From Kitasatospora sp. MMS16-BH015 (GTDB lineage: Bacteria; Actinomycetota; Actinomycetes; Streptomycetales; Streptomycetaceae): a stretch of DNA of 64,000 nucleotides. Made by a program: the position numbers and the translations under genes. Location of the stretch: NCBI RefSeq assembly GCF_002943525.1, contig NZ_CP025394.1:7579001-7643000 (forward strand), in the 5' to 3' direction. The notes below the pieces were generated by a model. That model had not been told where the DNA came from and did not search any database. It saw only the letters and a list, made by a program, of their open reading frames with translations. Of the stretch, positions 17,175-25,598 are shown piece after piece. The first letter of the stretch is position 1; every line of letters begins with the position of its first letter.

Positions 17175-18478
17175 ACGCCTCTGCGCTCCAACCGAGACCG
17201 TGGCGGCTCACTCCGGCCCTCGGGCTGCTCGCCGCCTCCGGATGGTCGGCGCTCGCGGCCACCGCGCTCGACCCGGGCAGCCCGCTGCGGGCTCTCGTGA
17301 CCGGGCTCTTCCTGCTCGGCTGCCCCGGTGCTGCCGTGGTGCGCGCGGCCTGGCCCGGAGCGGGCGGCCGCTCCTTCGGGCCGCTGGGCGCGGTGGTGCT
17401 GAGCGTGACGCTCAGCAGTGCGCTGTCCGCCGTCACCGCCGTGGGCCTGTACCTGGCCGGGGCGTTCACCCCGGGGCGGCTGATCGTGCTGCTGGCCGGG
17501 CTCACCACCGTGCTGGCCCTGCTGCGGCGGCGGGGTGGACCGGTGCTCGCCGTGCCACGCCTGCCATCCGGCGCGCGGCAGCGCCGGCACCTGGCCGAGT
17601 TCGCCGGGGCGGCGCTGCTCGCGCTGACCGCCGCCTGCAGCGGCAGCCCGATGGCAGAGCAGCCGACGGTCGCCCCGAAGGGCGCCGTCTCCCGGCCGCC
17701 GAACGCCACCGCCGACGCGACGGCCAGCACCGACCCGGTCGATCAGCCGGCCGTGCCCGGGCCCTGGCACCCGGTGCTCCACGACGCGTTCTCCGGCCCC
17801 ACGCTGGACCCCAGCACCTGGACCACCTGCTTCGACTGGAACGACGGCGGCTGCACCAACCAGGGCAACCACGAGGACGAGTGGTACCAGCCGGGTCAGG
17901 TGCAGGTCGGCCAGGGCGGACTGACCCTGACCGCCACCCGGCAGCCCACCCCGGGCAGCGACGGCATCGTCCACCCGTGGACCTCCGGCATGGTCAGCAC
18001 CGGCCGGGACTCCTGGAACGGCACCCCCCGGCGTACCTTCACCTACGGCTACTTCGCGGCCGCCATCAAGGTCCCCGCCGATGCCGAGGGGCTGTTCCCC
18101 GCCTTCTGGCTGATCCCCGCCGAGTCCCGCAGCGCCCCGCCCGAGCTGGACATCGCCGAGTTCATCAACACCAACCAGCACGTGGACATGAACCTGCACT
18201 GGCAGACCGCCGACGGCGGTGACGGGCACGTCGGCCAGACCACCAGCGCCGCCGACTTCTCCACCACCTACCACGTGTTCGCGATGGACTGGGAGCCGGA
18301 CTCGGTGACCTGGTACGTGGACGGGGTGCAGCGCTTCCAGGTGACCAAGCCCTCGATGATCCCGCACGTGGCGATGGAGCTGGTGCTCGACCTCGCGGTC
18401 GGCTTCCAGGAGGCCCCGCCGGCCGGCGTGGACTCGGCCCAGCTGCACGTGGCCTGGGTCAGCGTCTGGCAGCACTGA
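17171..18478 (+). CDS. Membrane-anchored GH16 glycoside hydrolase fused to an N-terminal membrane domain
   Basis: A 435-aa protein. Residues ~10-120 hold about four transmembrane helices. After a basic RQRRH (136-140) there is another hydrophobic run ending in LTAAC (C156), resembling a lipoprotein signal with lipobox. A low-complexity linker follows and then a GH16 domain (about 200-435) with the catalytic ExDxxE as ELDIAE at 325-330. GH16 enzymes cleave beta-1,3/1,4-glucans or galactans, so this may trim or release the polymer made by the operon. The layout looks like a fusion of a membrane protein with a lipoprotein hydrolase. The start overlaps the upstream stop. Confidence 0.85.
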   Translation: MNASALQPRPWRLTPALGLLAASGWSALAATALDPGSPLRALVTGLFLLGCPGAAVVRAAWPGAGGRSFGPLGAVVLSVTLSSALSAVTAVGLYLAGAFTPGRLIVLLAGLTTVLALLRRRGGPVLAVPRLPSGARQRRHLAEFAGAALLALTAACSGSPMAEQPTVAPKGAVSRPPNATADATASTDPVDQPAVPGPWHPVLHDAFSGPTLDPSTWTTCFDWNDGGCTNQGNHEDEWYQPGQVQVGQGGLTLTATRQPTPGSDGIVHPWTSGMVSTGRDSWNGTPRRTFTYGYFAAAIKVPADAEGLFPAFWLIPAESRSAPPELDIAEFINTNQHVDMNLHWQTADGGDGHVGQTTSAADFSTTYHVFAMDWEPDSVTWYVDGVQRFQVTKPSMIPHVAMELVLDLAVGFQEAPPAGVDSAQLHVAWVSVWQH

Positions 18479-18504
18479 TCAGGCAGCACTGAGAGGAAGT
18501 CGAC

Positions 18505-19734
18505 ATGTCGCCCGAACTCGACCGCGAGGTACCGGTGTTGCTGGTGAAGGTGGGCCACTATCCGCAGTCGTACAGCACGCTGGGCGTGGTCCGCTCGCTC
18601 GGGCGGCTCGGGGTGCCGGTGCACGCGATGGTGGAGGACCGGTACACCCCGACCGCCCTCTCGCGCTACCTGGCGCGGGCCGTGGTCCGCCCCAGCACCG
18701 GCCGGGAGCCGCCCGGGCAGCTGCTCGCCGGGATCACCGCCGCCGCGCAGGCGGTCGGGCGCCGCAGCGTCGCGGTGGCCACGGACGACGAGGCCGCCGT
18801 GCTGCTCGCCGAGCACGCCGCCGAGCTGTCGCCGTACCTGCTGCTGCCGCCGGTGGCCGCCTCGCTGCCACGCCGGCTGGCGGACAAGGGCGGCCTGTAC
18901 GGGCTCTGCCGGGCGCACGGGGTGGCCGCACCGCACTCCGGGGCGGCCGGCAGCAGGGAGGAACTAGTCGTGCTGGCGAGGGAGTTGGGATACCCGGTGG
19001 TGCTGAAGAACCTGGCGCCGTTCGCCCGGCTGCGTCGGCCCGCGGTCGGGCACACCACGAAGGTGGCGGACGAGGCCGAGCTGCTCGCCGCCTGCCCCGC
19101 CGACGGCGGCGTGCTGGTCCAGGAGTACCTGCCCGCCGAGTCCGCGCAGGACTGGTTCACCCACCTGTGCTGCGGCCCCGGCGGTACGCCGCTGGCCGTC
19201 TTCACCGGCCGCAAGTACCGCTCCTGGCCGCCCGACGGCGGGGTGACCGTCCGGGCCGCTGCCGAGCCCAATCCCGAACTCGCCTCGCTGGCCGCCGAAT
19301 TCTGCCGCCGGATCGGCTACTGCGGTACCGCCGACCTGGACTGGCGGTTCGACCTGCGGGACGGCCGGTACAAGCTGGTGGACTTCAACCCCCGGGTGGG
19401 CGCGCAGTTCCGGCTCTTCGAGACGGTGCGCGGCGTGGACGTGGTCCGCGCCCTGCACCTCGACCGGACGGGTCGGCCGGTGCCGCAAGGGCCTCAGCTG
19501 GAGCGGGACTTCGTGGTCGGCCAGCTCGATCTGATGACCTCGGTCGCCTCCCGCTCCCTGCCGGCGCGGCTGCCGCGACAGCCGCGCCGCTCCCGGCAGC
19601 GGGCCTGGCTCAGCGCCGACGACCCGGTGCCGGCCCTGGCGGAGGCGGCCCGGTTCGGCGGCCGGGCCGTGGCGCACCTGGCCCGCAGCACCGGCACTCA
19701 GGCCAGGGCGGCGCTGATCCGGCGGGCGGCGTAG
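18505..19734 (+). CDS. ATP-grasp carboxylate-amine ligase-like protein
   Basis: A 409-aa ATP-grasp protein. Residues ~10-110 form the N-terminal Rossmann-like lobe (VLLVKVGHYPQSYSTLGVVRSL). The lysine-containing GYPVVLKNLAP follows the central PRRLADKGGLYGLCRAHGV, and the metal-binding end is KLVDFNPRVGAQFRLF. ATP-grasp enzymes of this type ligate a carboxylate to an amine through an acyl-phosphate. In this operon it could decorate a sugar or a polymer with an amino acid or another acid, but the substrate is unknown. It starts 26 bp after the GH16 fusion (GAGAGGAAG ribosome-binding site). Its 3' end overlaps the convergent flavoprotein gene by 37 bp. Confidence 0.85.
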   Translation: MSPELDREVPVLLVKVGHYPQSYSTLGVVRSLGRLGVPVHAMVEDRYTPTALSRYLARAVVRPSTGREPPGQLLAGITAAAQAVGRRSVAVATDDEAAVLLAEHAAELSPYLLLPPVAASLPRRLADKGGLYGLCRAHGVAAPHSGAAGSREELVVLARELGYPVVLKNLAPFARLRRPAVGHTTKVADEAELLAACPADGGVLVQEYLPAESAQDWFTHLCCGPGGTPLAVFTGRKYRSWPPDGGVTVRAAAEPNPELASLAAEFCRRIGYCGTADLDWRFDLRDGRYKLVDFNPRVGAQFRLFETVRGVDVVRALHLDRTGRPVPQGPQLERDFVVGQLDLMTSVASRSLPARLPRQPRRSRQRAWLSADDPVPALAEAARFGGRAVAHLARSTGTQARAALIRRAA

Positions 19735-20891
19735 CCGGTGCCGGCCACGAAGCGCATCAGCGGGCCGAAGGCATCGGCCGCCGAGAGGCCGGTGAAGTAG
19801 AGCCCGGGGATGGAGGATTCGAAGCTCGGGGCGAGCCGGGGGGAGCCGCCGGGGGAGCGGCGCAGGCCGCGGCGCAGCGCCGGGTCGAGCAGGGTGAGGC
19901 GGTCGAGGTCGACCCGGTAGCCGGTGGCGGCGAGCACGTGGTCGGCCTCGACCATGGGCGTGGTGCCGTCCAGGTGGAGCCGGGCGGTGCGGCCGGCCGC
20001 ACCGGCCGAGCGGAGCCGGTGCGAGGTGAGCACCTTGAACTGCCCGTCCACCCGCTCGCGCAGCCACCAGGCGCCGGCCGGGCCGAGCACCGTCCGCACC
20101 TTCTGCGCCCGGATGTCGTCCGGCAGGTGGCGGAAGGCCCCGGGCAGCCGGCTGTAGGCGAGCAGCGGCCAGCCGGGCCCGAGCGAGGAGCCGGGGTGGC
20201 TCAGCCGGGCGCGCAGCGGCCGGTAGCGGTTGCGCTCGCGCTCGGGCGGGACGCCGAAGACCAGCTGCGGGGCGCGGGCGATCACGATCGGCTCGGCCCC
20301 GGCCTCGGCCAGCAGCGCGGCGCTCTCCAGCGCCGACTGCCCGGCCCCGAGCACGGCCACCCGCCGCCCCGCGAACTGGGCCAGCGAGGCGTGCTCGGCC
20401 GGGTGCGAGGCCAGCCCGGCCTCGACCAGCGGGGCCAGCTCGGGCGGTACCCAGGAGTACGGCCCGAGCCCGGTGGCGAGCACCACTGCCCGGCTCGGGT
20501 ACTCCTCCCCGTCCGCCAGCCGCAGCCGCAGCCCGCCGGGGCCGGACTCCACGGCCGTCACCACCGTGCGTTCCAGCTCGGGTACGCACTGACTCTGGAA
20601 CCACTCTCCGTAACGGATGAACTCCTCGACCGGGATGGCGTACCGGTCGCCGACCCAGCCCTCCCCGGTGTGCGCGCGGAAGTCCAGGAAGCGGTGCCGC
20701 CCCAGCGGATCGGAGATCGCCGAGGCGAGCGGCGTGGATTTCAGGTACATCCCGGCCGGCATCCGGTCGCGCCAGCTCTCCATCGGCTCGCCGAAGACCC
20801 GCAGCGGGACCTGACGTGCTTTCAGGTGGGCGGCCACGGCCAATCCGTACGGACCCGCTCCGACCACGGTGACCGGCTGTTGCTGCGCCAT
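19698..20891 (-). CDS. FAD-dependent NAD(P)-binding oxidoreductase (flavin monooxygenase-like)
   Basis: A 397-aa flavoprotein with two Rossmann motifs: VTVVGAGPYGLAVAAHL at the N-terminus for FAD and RVAVLGAGQSALESAALL near residue 170 for NAD(P)H. Also seen are MPAGMYLKSTP and the ATG motif of VLAATGYRVDL. These fit the FMO/thioredoxin-reductase-like family that includes N-hydroxylating and Baeyer-Villiger enzymes. The ATG at 20891 begins MAQQQPVTVV. It is convergent with the polysaccharide operon and overlaps its last gene, so antisense effects between the transcripts are possible. Confidence 0.87.
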   Translation of the reverse strand: MAQQQPVTVVGAGPYGLAVAAHLKARQVPLRVFGEPMESWRDRMPAGMYLKSTPLASAISDPLGRHRFLDFRAHTGEGWVGDRYAIPVEEFIRYGEWFQSQCVPELERTVVTAVESGPGGLRLRLADGEEYPSRAVVLATGLGPYSWVPPELAPLVEAGLASHPAEHASLAQFAGRRVAVLGAGQSALESAALLAEAGAEPIVIARAPQLVFGVPPERERNRYRPLRARLSHPGSSLGPGWPLLAYSRLPGAFRHLPDDIRAQKVRTVLGPAGAWWLRERVDGQFKVLTSHRLRSAGAAGRTARLHLDGTTPMVEADHVLAATGYRVDLDRLTLLDPALRRGLRRSPGGSPRLAPSFESSIPGLYFTGLSAADAFGPLMRFVAGTGYAARRISAALA

Positions 20892-21106
20892 GGCGCACTC
20901 CCTCGGCGGCGTGACCCCCGTCTCTCCAGGGTGCACCGCCGAGCGCGGCCCGGCACATCGCGTGGCCGAGGTCACGCTCCGTTCCCTTGCCCGGGCATGG
21001 ACACTTCACGCAGGCTCCAACAGAACGAGCCCCCAGCTCCCCTGCCGGAGCCGGGTGGGCTCCGTCCTGTCCGAGGGGGGAACGAGGAAGGGCCGAACCC
21101 CACTCC

Positions 21107-22279
21107 ATGCCCCCGCACGCCAGACACCGCCGCCCCACGGCCGGCCGCCGCCGCGCCGCCGTGCTCGCCGTCGCCCTGCTCGCCACCGGTCTCGGCACCG
21201 CCGCCTGGGCCGCGCCGGCCCGGGCCGGCGCCCCGGTCACGGTCGACGCGCTGACCGTCTCCCCGCCGGCCCCCGGCGCCCCGGTCACCGCCACCGCCAA
21301 GCTGCACGCGAGCCAGCGCACCAAGGTCCAGTCGCTCACCATCGCCGTCCGCTCGGCGAGCGGCGCCACCTACGACTTCCAGGGCACCGGCGCCACCACC
21401 CTGACCGCCCAGCAGCGCACCTTCACCCCGCCCGCCCGCACCTTCCCGGCGGGCAGCTACACCTACTTCGTCGCCTACGAGAGCGGCAACACCTGGCACC
21501 AGCTGAGCCCGGTCAACGGCTTCACCGTCGGCGCTCCCACGCCCACGCCCACCCCGACGCCGACCCCGACTCCCACGCCGTCGCCGACGCCTTCGGGTAC
21601 GGCGCCGACCGGGATCCCCGGCAGCTGGCGGTCGGTCTTCGCGGACGAGTTCGACGGCTCGGCTGTGGACGGCTCGAAGTGGACGGCGAACTGGTTCGGC
21701 TGCCCGACCTGCACCACGGTGCCGGTCAACAGCTACGAGAAGGCCGCCTACGCACCCTCGCAGGCCACCGTGGGCGGTGGCAGCCTGCACCTGGACGTCA
21801 CCCAGCAGCCGACCACGGTGGGCAGCACCACCTTCCCGTACAAGTCCGGCATGGTGAGCAGCAACGGCAAGGCGCAGTTCACCTACGGCGCGTTCGAGGC
21901 CCGGATCTACCTGCCGGCCTCGGGCAGCTCGATCGCCAACTGGCCGGCCTTCTGGACCGACGGACAGAACTGGCCGGCCGACGGCGAGATGGACGTGATG
22001 GAGGGCCTGGGCGGCAACGCCTGCTACCACTACCACTCGCCCGCGGGCGGCCCCGGCTCCTGCGCCTCCGGCAGCTACACCGGCTGGCACACCTACGGCG
22101 CCGACTGGGAGCCCGGCTCGGTGACGTACTACTACGACGGCAAGCAGGTCGGGCAGATCACCTCGGGGATCTCCTCCTCCCCGCAGTACCTGATCCTCGA
22201 CAACGCCGTCTACGGGGACAACCTCACGGTGGCCCCGGCCGACATGCAGGTGGACTACGTGCGGGTCTGGCAGCACTGA
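21107..22279 (+). CDS. Secreted GH16 beta-glucanase-like hydrolase
   Basis: A 390-aa secreted protein. The N-terminus has a basic region with RRR and a hydrophobic core ending AAPARA (cleavage near residue 40). Residues ~41-140 form an Ig-like/beta-sandwich domain. A Pro-Thr repeat linker spans ~143-163, and the C-terminal GH16 domain (~172-390) carries the catalytic EMDVME at 294-299. It is predicted to hydrolyse beta-glucan-type polymers outside the cell. It follows the polysaccharide operon and ends in the same VRVWQH-type tail as the membrane-fused GH16, so the two are probably related functionally. The start at 21107 is chosen because it directly precedes the signal peptide. Confidence 0.88.
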   Translation: MPPHARHRRPTAGRRRAAVLAVALLATGLGTAAWAAPARAGAPVTVDALTVSPPAPGAPVTATAKLHASQRTKVQSLTIAVRSASGATYDFQGTGATTLTAQQRTFTPPARTFPAGSYTYFVAYESGNTWHQLSPVNGFTVGAPTPTPTPTPTPTPTPSPTPSGTAPTGIPGSWRSVFADEFDGSAVDGSKWTANWFGCPTCTTVPVNSYEKAAYAPSQATVGGGSLHLDVTQQPTTVGSTTFPYKSGMVSSNGKAQFTYGAFEARIYLPASGSSIANWPAFWTDGQNWPADGEMDVMEGLGGNACYHYHSPAGGPGSCASGSYTGWHTYGADWEPGSVTYYYDGKQVGQITSGISSSPQYLILDNAVYGDNLTVAPADMQVDYVRVWQH

Positions 22280-22311
22280 CCCCACGGGCGCCGGGCGCAC
22301 GCCCCGGGGCT

Positions 22312-22341
22312 GCCGGCCGGGCGGATACGCCCGGTACCGGC
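22312..22341 (+). terminator. Candidate hairpin terminator after the secreted GH16 gene
   Basis: An imperfect inverted repeat (GCCGGCCGGGCG, GATA loop, CGCCCGGTACCGGC) lies 33 bp after the stop. It has no clear T-run, so it is a GC-type terminator candidate only. Confidence 0.35.
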
Positions 22342-22403
22342 GGTTACCCGGGGCTCGGTGGTTACTCTTCCACCTCCACCACCGTGCCCCGGAGGACACC
22401 GCC

Positions 22404-23084
22404 ATGGCTGAAGTGGTCTTCGACGCCCCCTTCTCGGACCGTACCCAGTGGGCGGCGGGCGTCAGCTCCGCCTATCCGCCGAGCGGCCGGAACCCGGGCG
22501 ACAACAAGCTGGACCGGATCGTGCCCGGCTACGGGCCGGACGGGAGCCGGTTCACCGCGGTCCGCCAGCCCTCGCGGGGGCGCGGGTGGTGGAAGACCCC
22601 GCTGGTCACCACCGAGGGCACGGCGGGCGGGTTCGAGCTGCTGCCCGGTGACCAGCTCACCGCCGAGTGCCAGGTGCTCGCCCAGCAGGGGGCCTGGCCC
22701 GCGATCTGGACCTGGGGCCGGGACACCGCGCCCGGCCGGCCGCAGCCGGGCCACGGCGAGGTGGACGTGTTCGAGTACCACGACGACCACCCCAGGATGC
22801 TGGAGCTGACCAACCACGTCCGGCCGCAGGCCTCCGAGTACGCGGACGGGGTGGTCACCCCCGGCACCTGGTTCACCATCGGCTGCGTGTTCGGGGCCGA
22901 TTCGGTGCGCTGGTCGGTGGACGGCACCGAGGTCTACGCCGACGGGGTCGGGGTGGGCCCGGACTGGCGGGCGTACCCGATCGTCAGCCTCTCGGTGGCG
23001 GCCGGCCAGTACGGGCACCGGCGCCCCGGCCCCGCCCAGCAGCAGATCAGCTGGCAGTGCCGGGGGCTGATGGTGCGGCGCTGA
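22404..23084 (+). CDS. GH16-like (laminarinase-fold) protein without signal peptide
   Basis: A 226-aa concanavalin-like protein that keeps the GH16 catalytic signature as EVDVFE at residues 119-124 within GHGEVDVFEYHDDHP. Other beta-strands (WPAIWTWGRD, GTWFTIGCVFGADSVRWSVDG) match the fold. No signal peptide or membrane helix is visible, so it would be cytoplasmic or exported unconventionally. It is the third GH16-type gene within 6 kb. It could act on glycan intermediates or be a lectin-like relative. The ATG at 22404 follows GGAGG with good spacing. Confidence 0.75.
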   Translation: MAEVVFDAPFSDRTQWAAGVSSAYPPSGRNPGDNKLDRIVPGYGPDGSRFTAVRQPSRGRGWWKTPLVTTEGTAGGFELLPGDQLTAECQVLAQQGAWPAIWTWGRDTAPGRPQPGHGEVDVFEYHDDHPRMLELTNHVRPQASEYADGVVTPGTWFTIGCVFGADSVRWSVDGTEVYADGVGVGPDWRAYPIVSLSVAAGQYGHRRPGPAQQQISWQCRGLMVRR

Positions 23085-23104
23085 GCCCGGCCGCTCCGGG
23101 CTCA
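23082..23104. terminator. Bidirectional hairpin spanning two convergent stop codons
   Basis: A perfect 9-bp inverted repeat (TGAGCCCGG, 5-base loop, CCGGGCTCA) whose outer bases are the TGA stops of the GH16-like gene on the plus strand and of the DUF4157 gene on the minus strand. It can serve as a terminator for both. Confidence 0.6.
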
Positions 23105-25045
23105 GACCATGTCGCGCAGGGCGATGATCCGGGCCAGGGTGCGGTCGGCGGCCTGCATGTTCTCCTGGAAGCGCTGGCCCGCGATCACCGCCGTCAGGGC
23201 GTGGATCCAGAGCGTGAGCCGGGCGTTGGTCTCGTGGGTGTGGGCCGCGATCCGGGCGTTGGCCAGGTAGAGGCCCTTGAGGATCTCGCGGACCTCGGCC
23301 TCGGCGGTCGGCGTGGCGGCGATGTTGCCGTGGTGGTCCTGCACGGAGTCGGGGGTGACCCCGCCGTGCATCGCCGTGGCCCGGGCGTCCCAGCGGTCGG
23401 GCAGCGGCGCCACCCGCATGGTGATCGGGTTGACGAACCCGCGCTGACCGGGGGAGGCCGGGCGGTGGGTGGGCGCCAGGTGCGGCGGGGGCACGGCCGG
23501 CACCGGTGCCGGGTAGGCGATCATCGGCGGGTCGGCCCAGCTCTGGTGCCAGGTCAGGCCGCCGGCCGGAGCGGCCGGGTCGGTCTGGTACATCTGGAAG
23601 TAGTACCGGGTGTCGTTGCCAGCCAGCGCGTCCTCGGTTTTGCGGGCGTAGTTCTCCAGCGTGATCACGTCCGAGCCGTCCCGGGCGATCACGGTGCCCC
23701 AGTGCGAGCCCCAGGTCAGGTTGCTCATCACCACCGGGTTCGCCCCGCCGATCAGGGTGTGGAAGTCGGTCTGGGAGGGCGGGTTGTTGCCGAGCACCAG
23801 GCTGGAGCCGGGCACCCCGGACATCAGCGTGCAGATCACGAAGCCCTCGCCCACGCCCGGGTTCGCGTACTGGTTGAGGCCGAAGCTGCGCAGGTTGGCG
23901 GTGAAGGCGGCGGTCGGCGCGAGGGTCGCGGCGCCGAAGGCCGCCCCGATCTGCCGGGCGGTGGTGTGCCGGGTCACCGGCGTGGTGTCGTCGAGCACCG
24001 GCAGCGGCGCGCCGGGCAGTGCGGCCCGGGCGGCGTGGTACTCGACCATGAGGTGCGGCGGCACCGCCGGGTTGCCGTCGAAGCGCGGCTGCGGCGGGGG
24101 CAGCACGGAGACCAGCACCTGGGAGATCAGCGCGTCGCAGCTCTGCGCGGCGTCCATGGTCAGCCCGGAGGTCGCGTTGCCGAGGTTCTGCGGGGTCACC
24201 CGGAAGAGCTGGTTGCCGCCGGCCGTAACCGTCTGCTGGTTGGGGCCCGGAGCGTCCGGCAGCAGCCGGATCGGTGAACCGATCAGCGTCAGCCGGGCGT
24301 TGGAGGCGTTGATCATCGCCATGGTGGCATACAGGACCTTGGGCTGCCGGTTCGTCAGGTCGGCGTCCTCGACCGCCAGCCGGCGGTTCTGCGAGAAGCG
24401 CAGCGCGACGGCGGCCGGGTTGGCGGAGACGGTGTTGACGGCGCCCCCGGCGGTCAGGAAGGAGCTCGCCGCCCCGCCCACCGCGCCCTTGGTCTGGCCG
24501 ATGAAGCTGTCCTGGTTCTGGACCGGCGCGTGGCTCTGCGGGTTGACCACCGCGATGCCCTGGGCGGCGAAGTTGGCGGCCGCGATCACCGTGTAGTGCT
24601 GTACAGCCCGGTGCGGCCGCGGGTCGGTGCGGCCCGGCAGCCGGACCGGCTCGCCGAGGCCGGCCCGGCGGCCGGCCTCGACCGCCTCCAGCTCCAGGGC
24701 GTGCGGGTCGGTGTCGGCGGTGCGGCCGTGGCGCTGCTGGAGCACGTGGGCCAGCTCGTGGCCGAGCACCTCGCGGCCCTGCCGGGTGTGCGGATCGTAG
24801 CCGCCGTACGCGAAGTCGATCTCGCTGCCGTAGGTGCGGGCGAGGTGCTGCGCCGGTTCCCCCCGGCCCTTCTGGCGTATCGTCACCTCGGCGAAGCTCG
24901 CGCCGAAGATCTCCTCGAATTCGCCGCGCAGCGCGCGCGGCAGGCTCCTGGCCAGGGTCATTCCCAACTCCCCACTGGGTGAACTCAGGCTCTCCGCAGT
25001 GAAGTTACGGCAGTCCCAGGAGATCGCGCGTGGTTTCGTCGGCAT
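23102..25045 (-). CDS. DUF4157 (eCIS-core type) protein with a putative cysteine-peptidase-like C-terminal region
   Basis: A 647-aa soluble protein. Residues ~45-110 form a DUF4157 domain with the zinc-peptidase-like HELAH (96-100) followed by VLQQR, the form typical of the family often found at the front of extracellular contractile injection system (eCIS) cargo. Residues 145-640 match nothing I can name, but C303 at the head of a predicted helix (QSCDALISQVL), H448 in SHWGTVIARDG and E464/N465 in TLENYAR are arranged like a Cys-His-acid/amide triad of papain/NlpC-fold enzymes. No eCIS sheath or tube genes occur in the window. DUF4157 assignment is strong; peptidase and effector roles are inference. 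Confidence 0.75.
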   Translation of the reverse strand: MPTKPRAISWDCRNFTAESLSSPSGELGMTLARSLPRALRGEFEEIFGASFAEVTIRQKGRGEPAQHLARTYGSEIDFAYGGYDPHTRQGREVLGHELAHVLQQRHGRTADTDPHALELEAVEAGRRAGLGEPVRLPGRTDPRPHRAVQHYTVIAAANFAAQGIAVVNPQSHAPVQNQDSFIGQTKGAVGGAASSFLTAGGAVNTVSANPAAVALRFSQNRRLAVEDADLTNRQPKVLYATMAMINASNARLTLIGSPIRLLPDAPGPNQQTVTAGGNQLFRVTPQNLGNATSGLTMDAAQSCDALISQVLVSVLPPPQPRFDGNPAVPPHLMVEYHAARAALPGAPLPVLDDTTPVTRHTTARQIGAAFGAATLAPTAAFTANLRSFGLNQYANPGVGEGFVICTLMSGVPGSSLVLGNNPPSQTDFHTLIGGANPVVMSNLTWGSHWGTVIARDGSDVITLENYARKTEDALAGNDTRYYFQMYQTDPAAPAGGLTWHQSWADPPMIAYPAPVPAVPPPHLAPTHRPASPGQRGFVNPITMRVAPLPDRWDARATAMHGGVTPDSVQDHHGNIAATPTAEAEVREILKGLYLANARIAAHTHETNARLTLWIHALTAVIAGQRFQENMQAADRTLARIIALRDMV

Positions 25046-25144
25046 TGCCGAGCTGACTGAGCGTCAGGAGGAAGGCTCCGGCGGGCGATCGGCTCCGCCG
25101 GAGCGTGCGCCGGGAGTGCGGGGCTCCCGGCGGGCGTCAGTGGC

Positions 25145-25474
25145 TCAACAGGTGCAGGTGACGGTCACCTTGATGTCGGCCGGCGGGGTCGGCGAGCCGT
25201 TGTAGGGGGCGATCCAGGCGGCGAAGCCGTTGGGGACGCTGCCGGAGCCGAGGGCGGTGGTGTCGACCCGCTGCTTGGGGTCCAGCGGGCTGCCGTCCAC
25301 GTTGGTCACGTGCGGATTGGTCACCTGCATGCCCTCCGGGCACCAGATGGAGACGCCGCCCGAGCCGCCGGCCGCGGCGATGGTGAACGAGTCGGCGGCC
25401 TGGGCGGGCAGGCTGAGGGCGCCGCTGAGGGCGATCGCCACGGCACCCGCACCGAGGAAACGCTTGATTCGCAT
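25145..25474 (-). CDS. Small secreted protein of unknown function
   Basis: A 109-aa protein with a clear signal peptide (MRIKRFLGAG, hydrophobic core, ALSLPAQA cleavage region near residue 27). The mature part is about 82 residues, with SIWCPEGMQVTNPHV in the middle and a terminal VTCTC, giving three cysteines. I do not recognise the family. The ATG at 25474 is preceded by GAGAACAT, a modest ribosome-binding site. It lies between ribA and the DUF4157 gene on the same strand with short gaps, but co-transcription is not certain. Confidence 0.75.
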   Translation of the reverse strand: MRIKRFLGAGAVAIALSGALSLPAQAADSFTIAAAGGSGGVSIWCPEGMQVTNPHVTNVDGSPLDPKQRVDTTALGSGSVPNGFAAWIAPYNGSPTPPADIKVTVTCTC

Positions 25475-25598
25475 GGATGTTCTCCCGTCGAACGGACCCC
25501 GGGGGTCGGGGTCTGATCGGGTACATCCTGCGGGCCGTCGGCGTACGTACCGGTGTGTCGCCACGCGGTCTCACCCGTCCGGCGGATGGGCGGTGGGC

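Noticed and set aside
23102..25045. Presence of an eCIS locus
   Set aside because: Only the DUF4157 cargo-like protein is seen; no sheath, tube, baseplate or AAA+ ATPase genes of such systems occur nearby.
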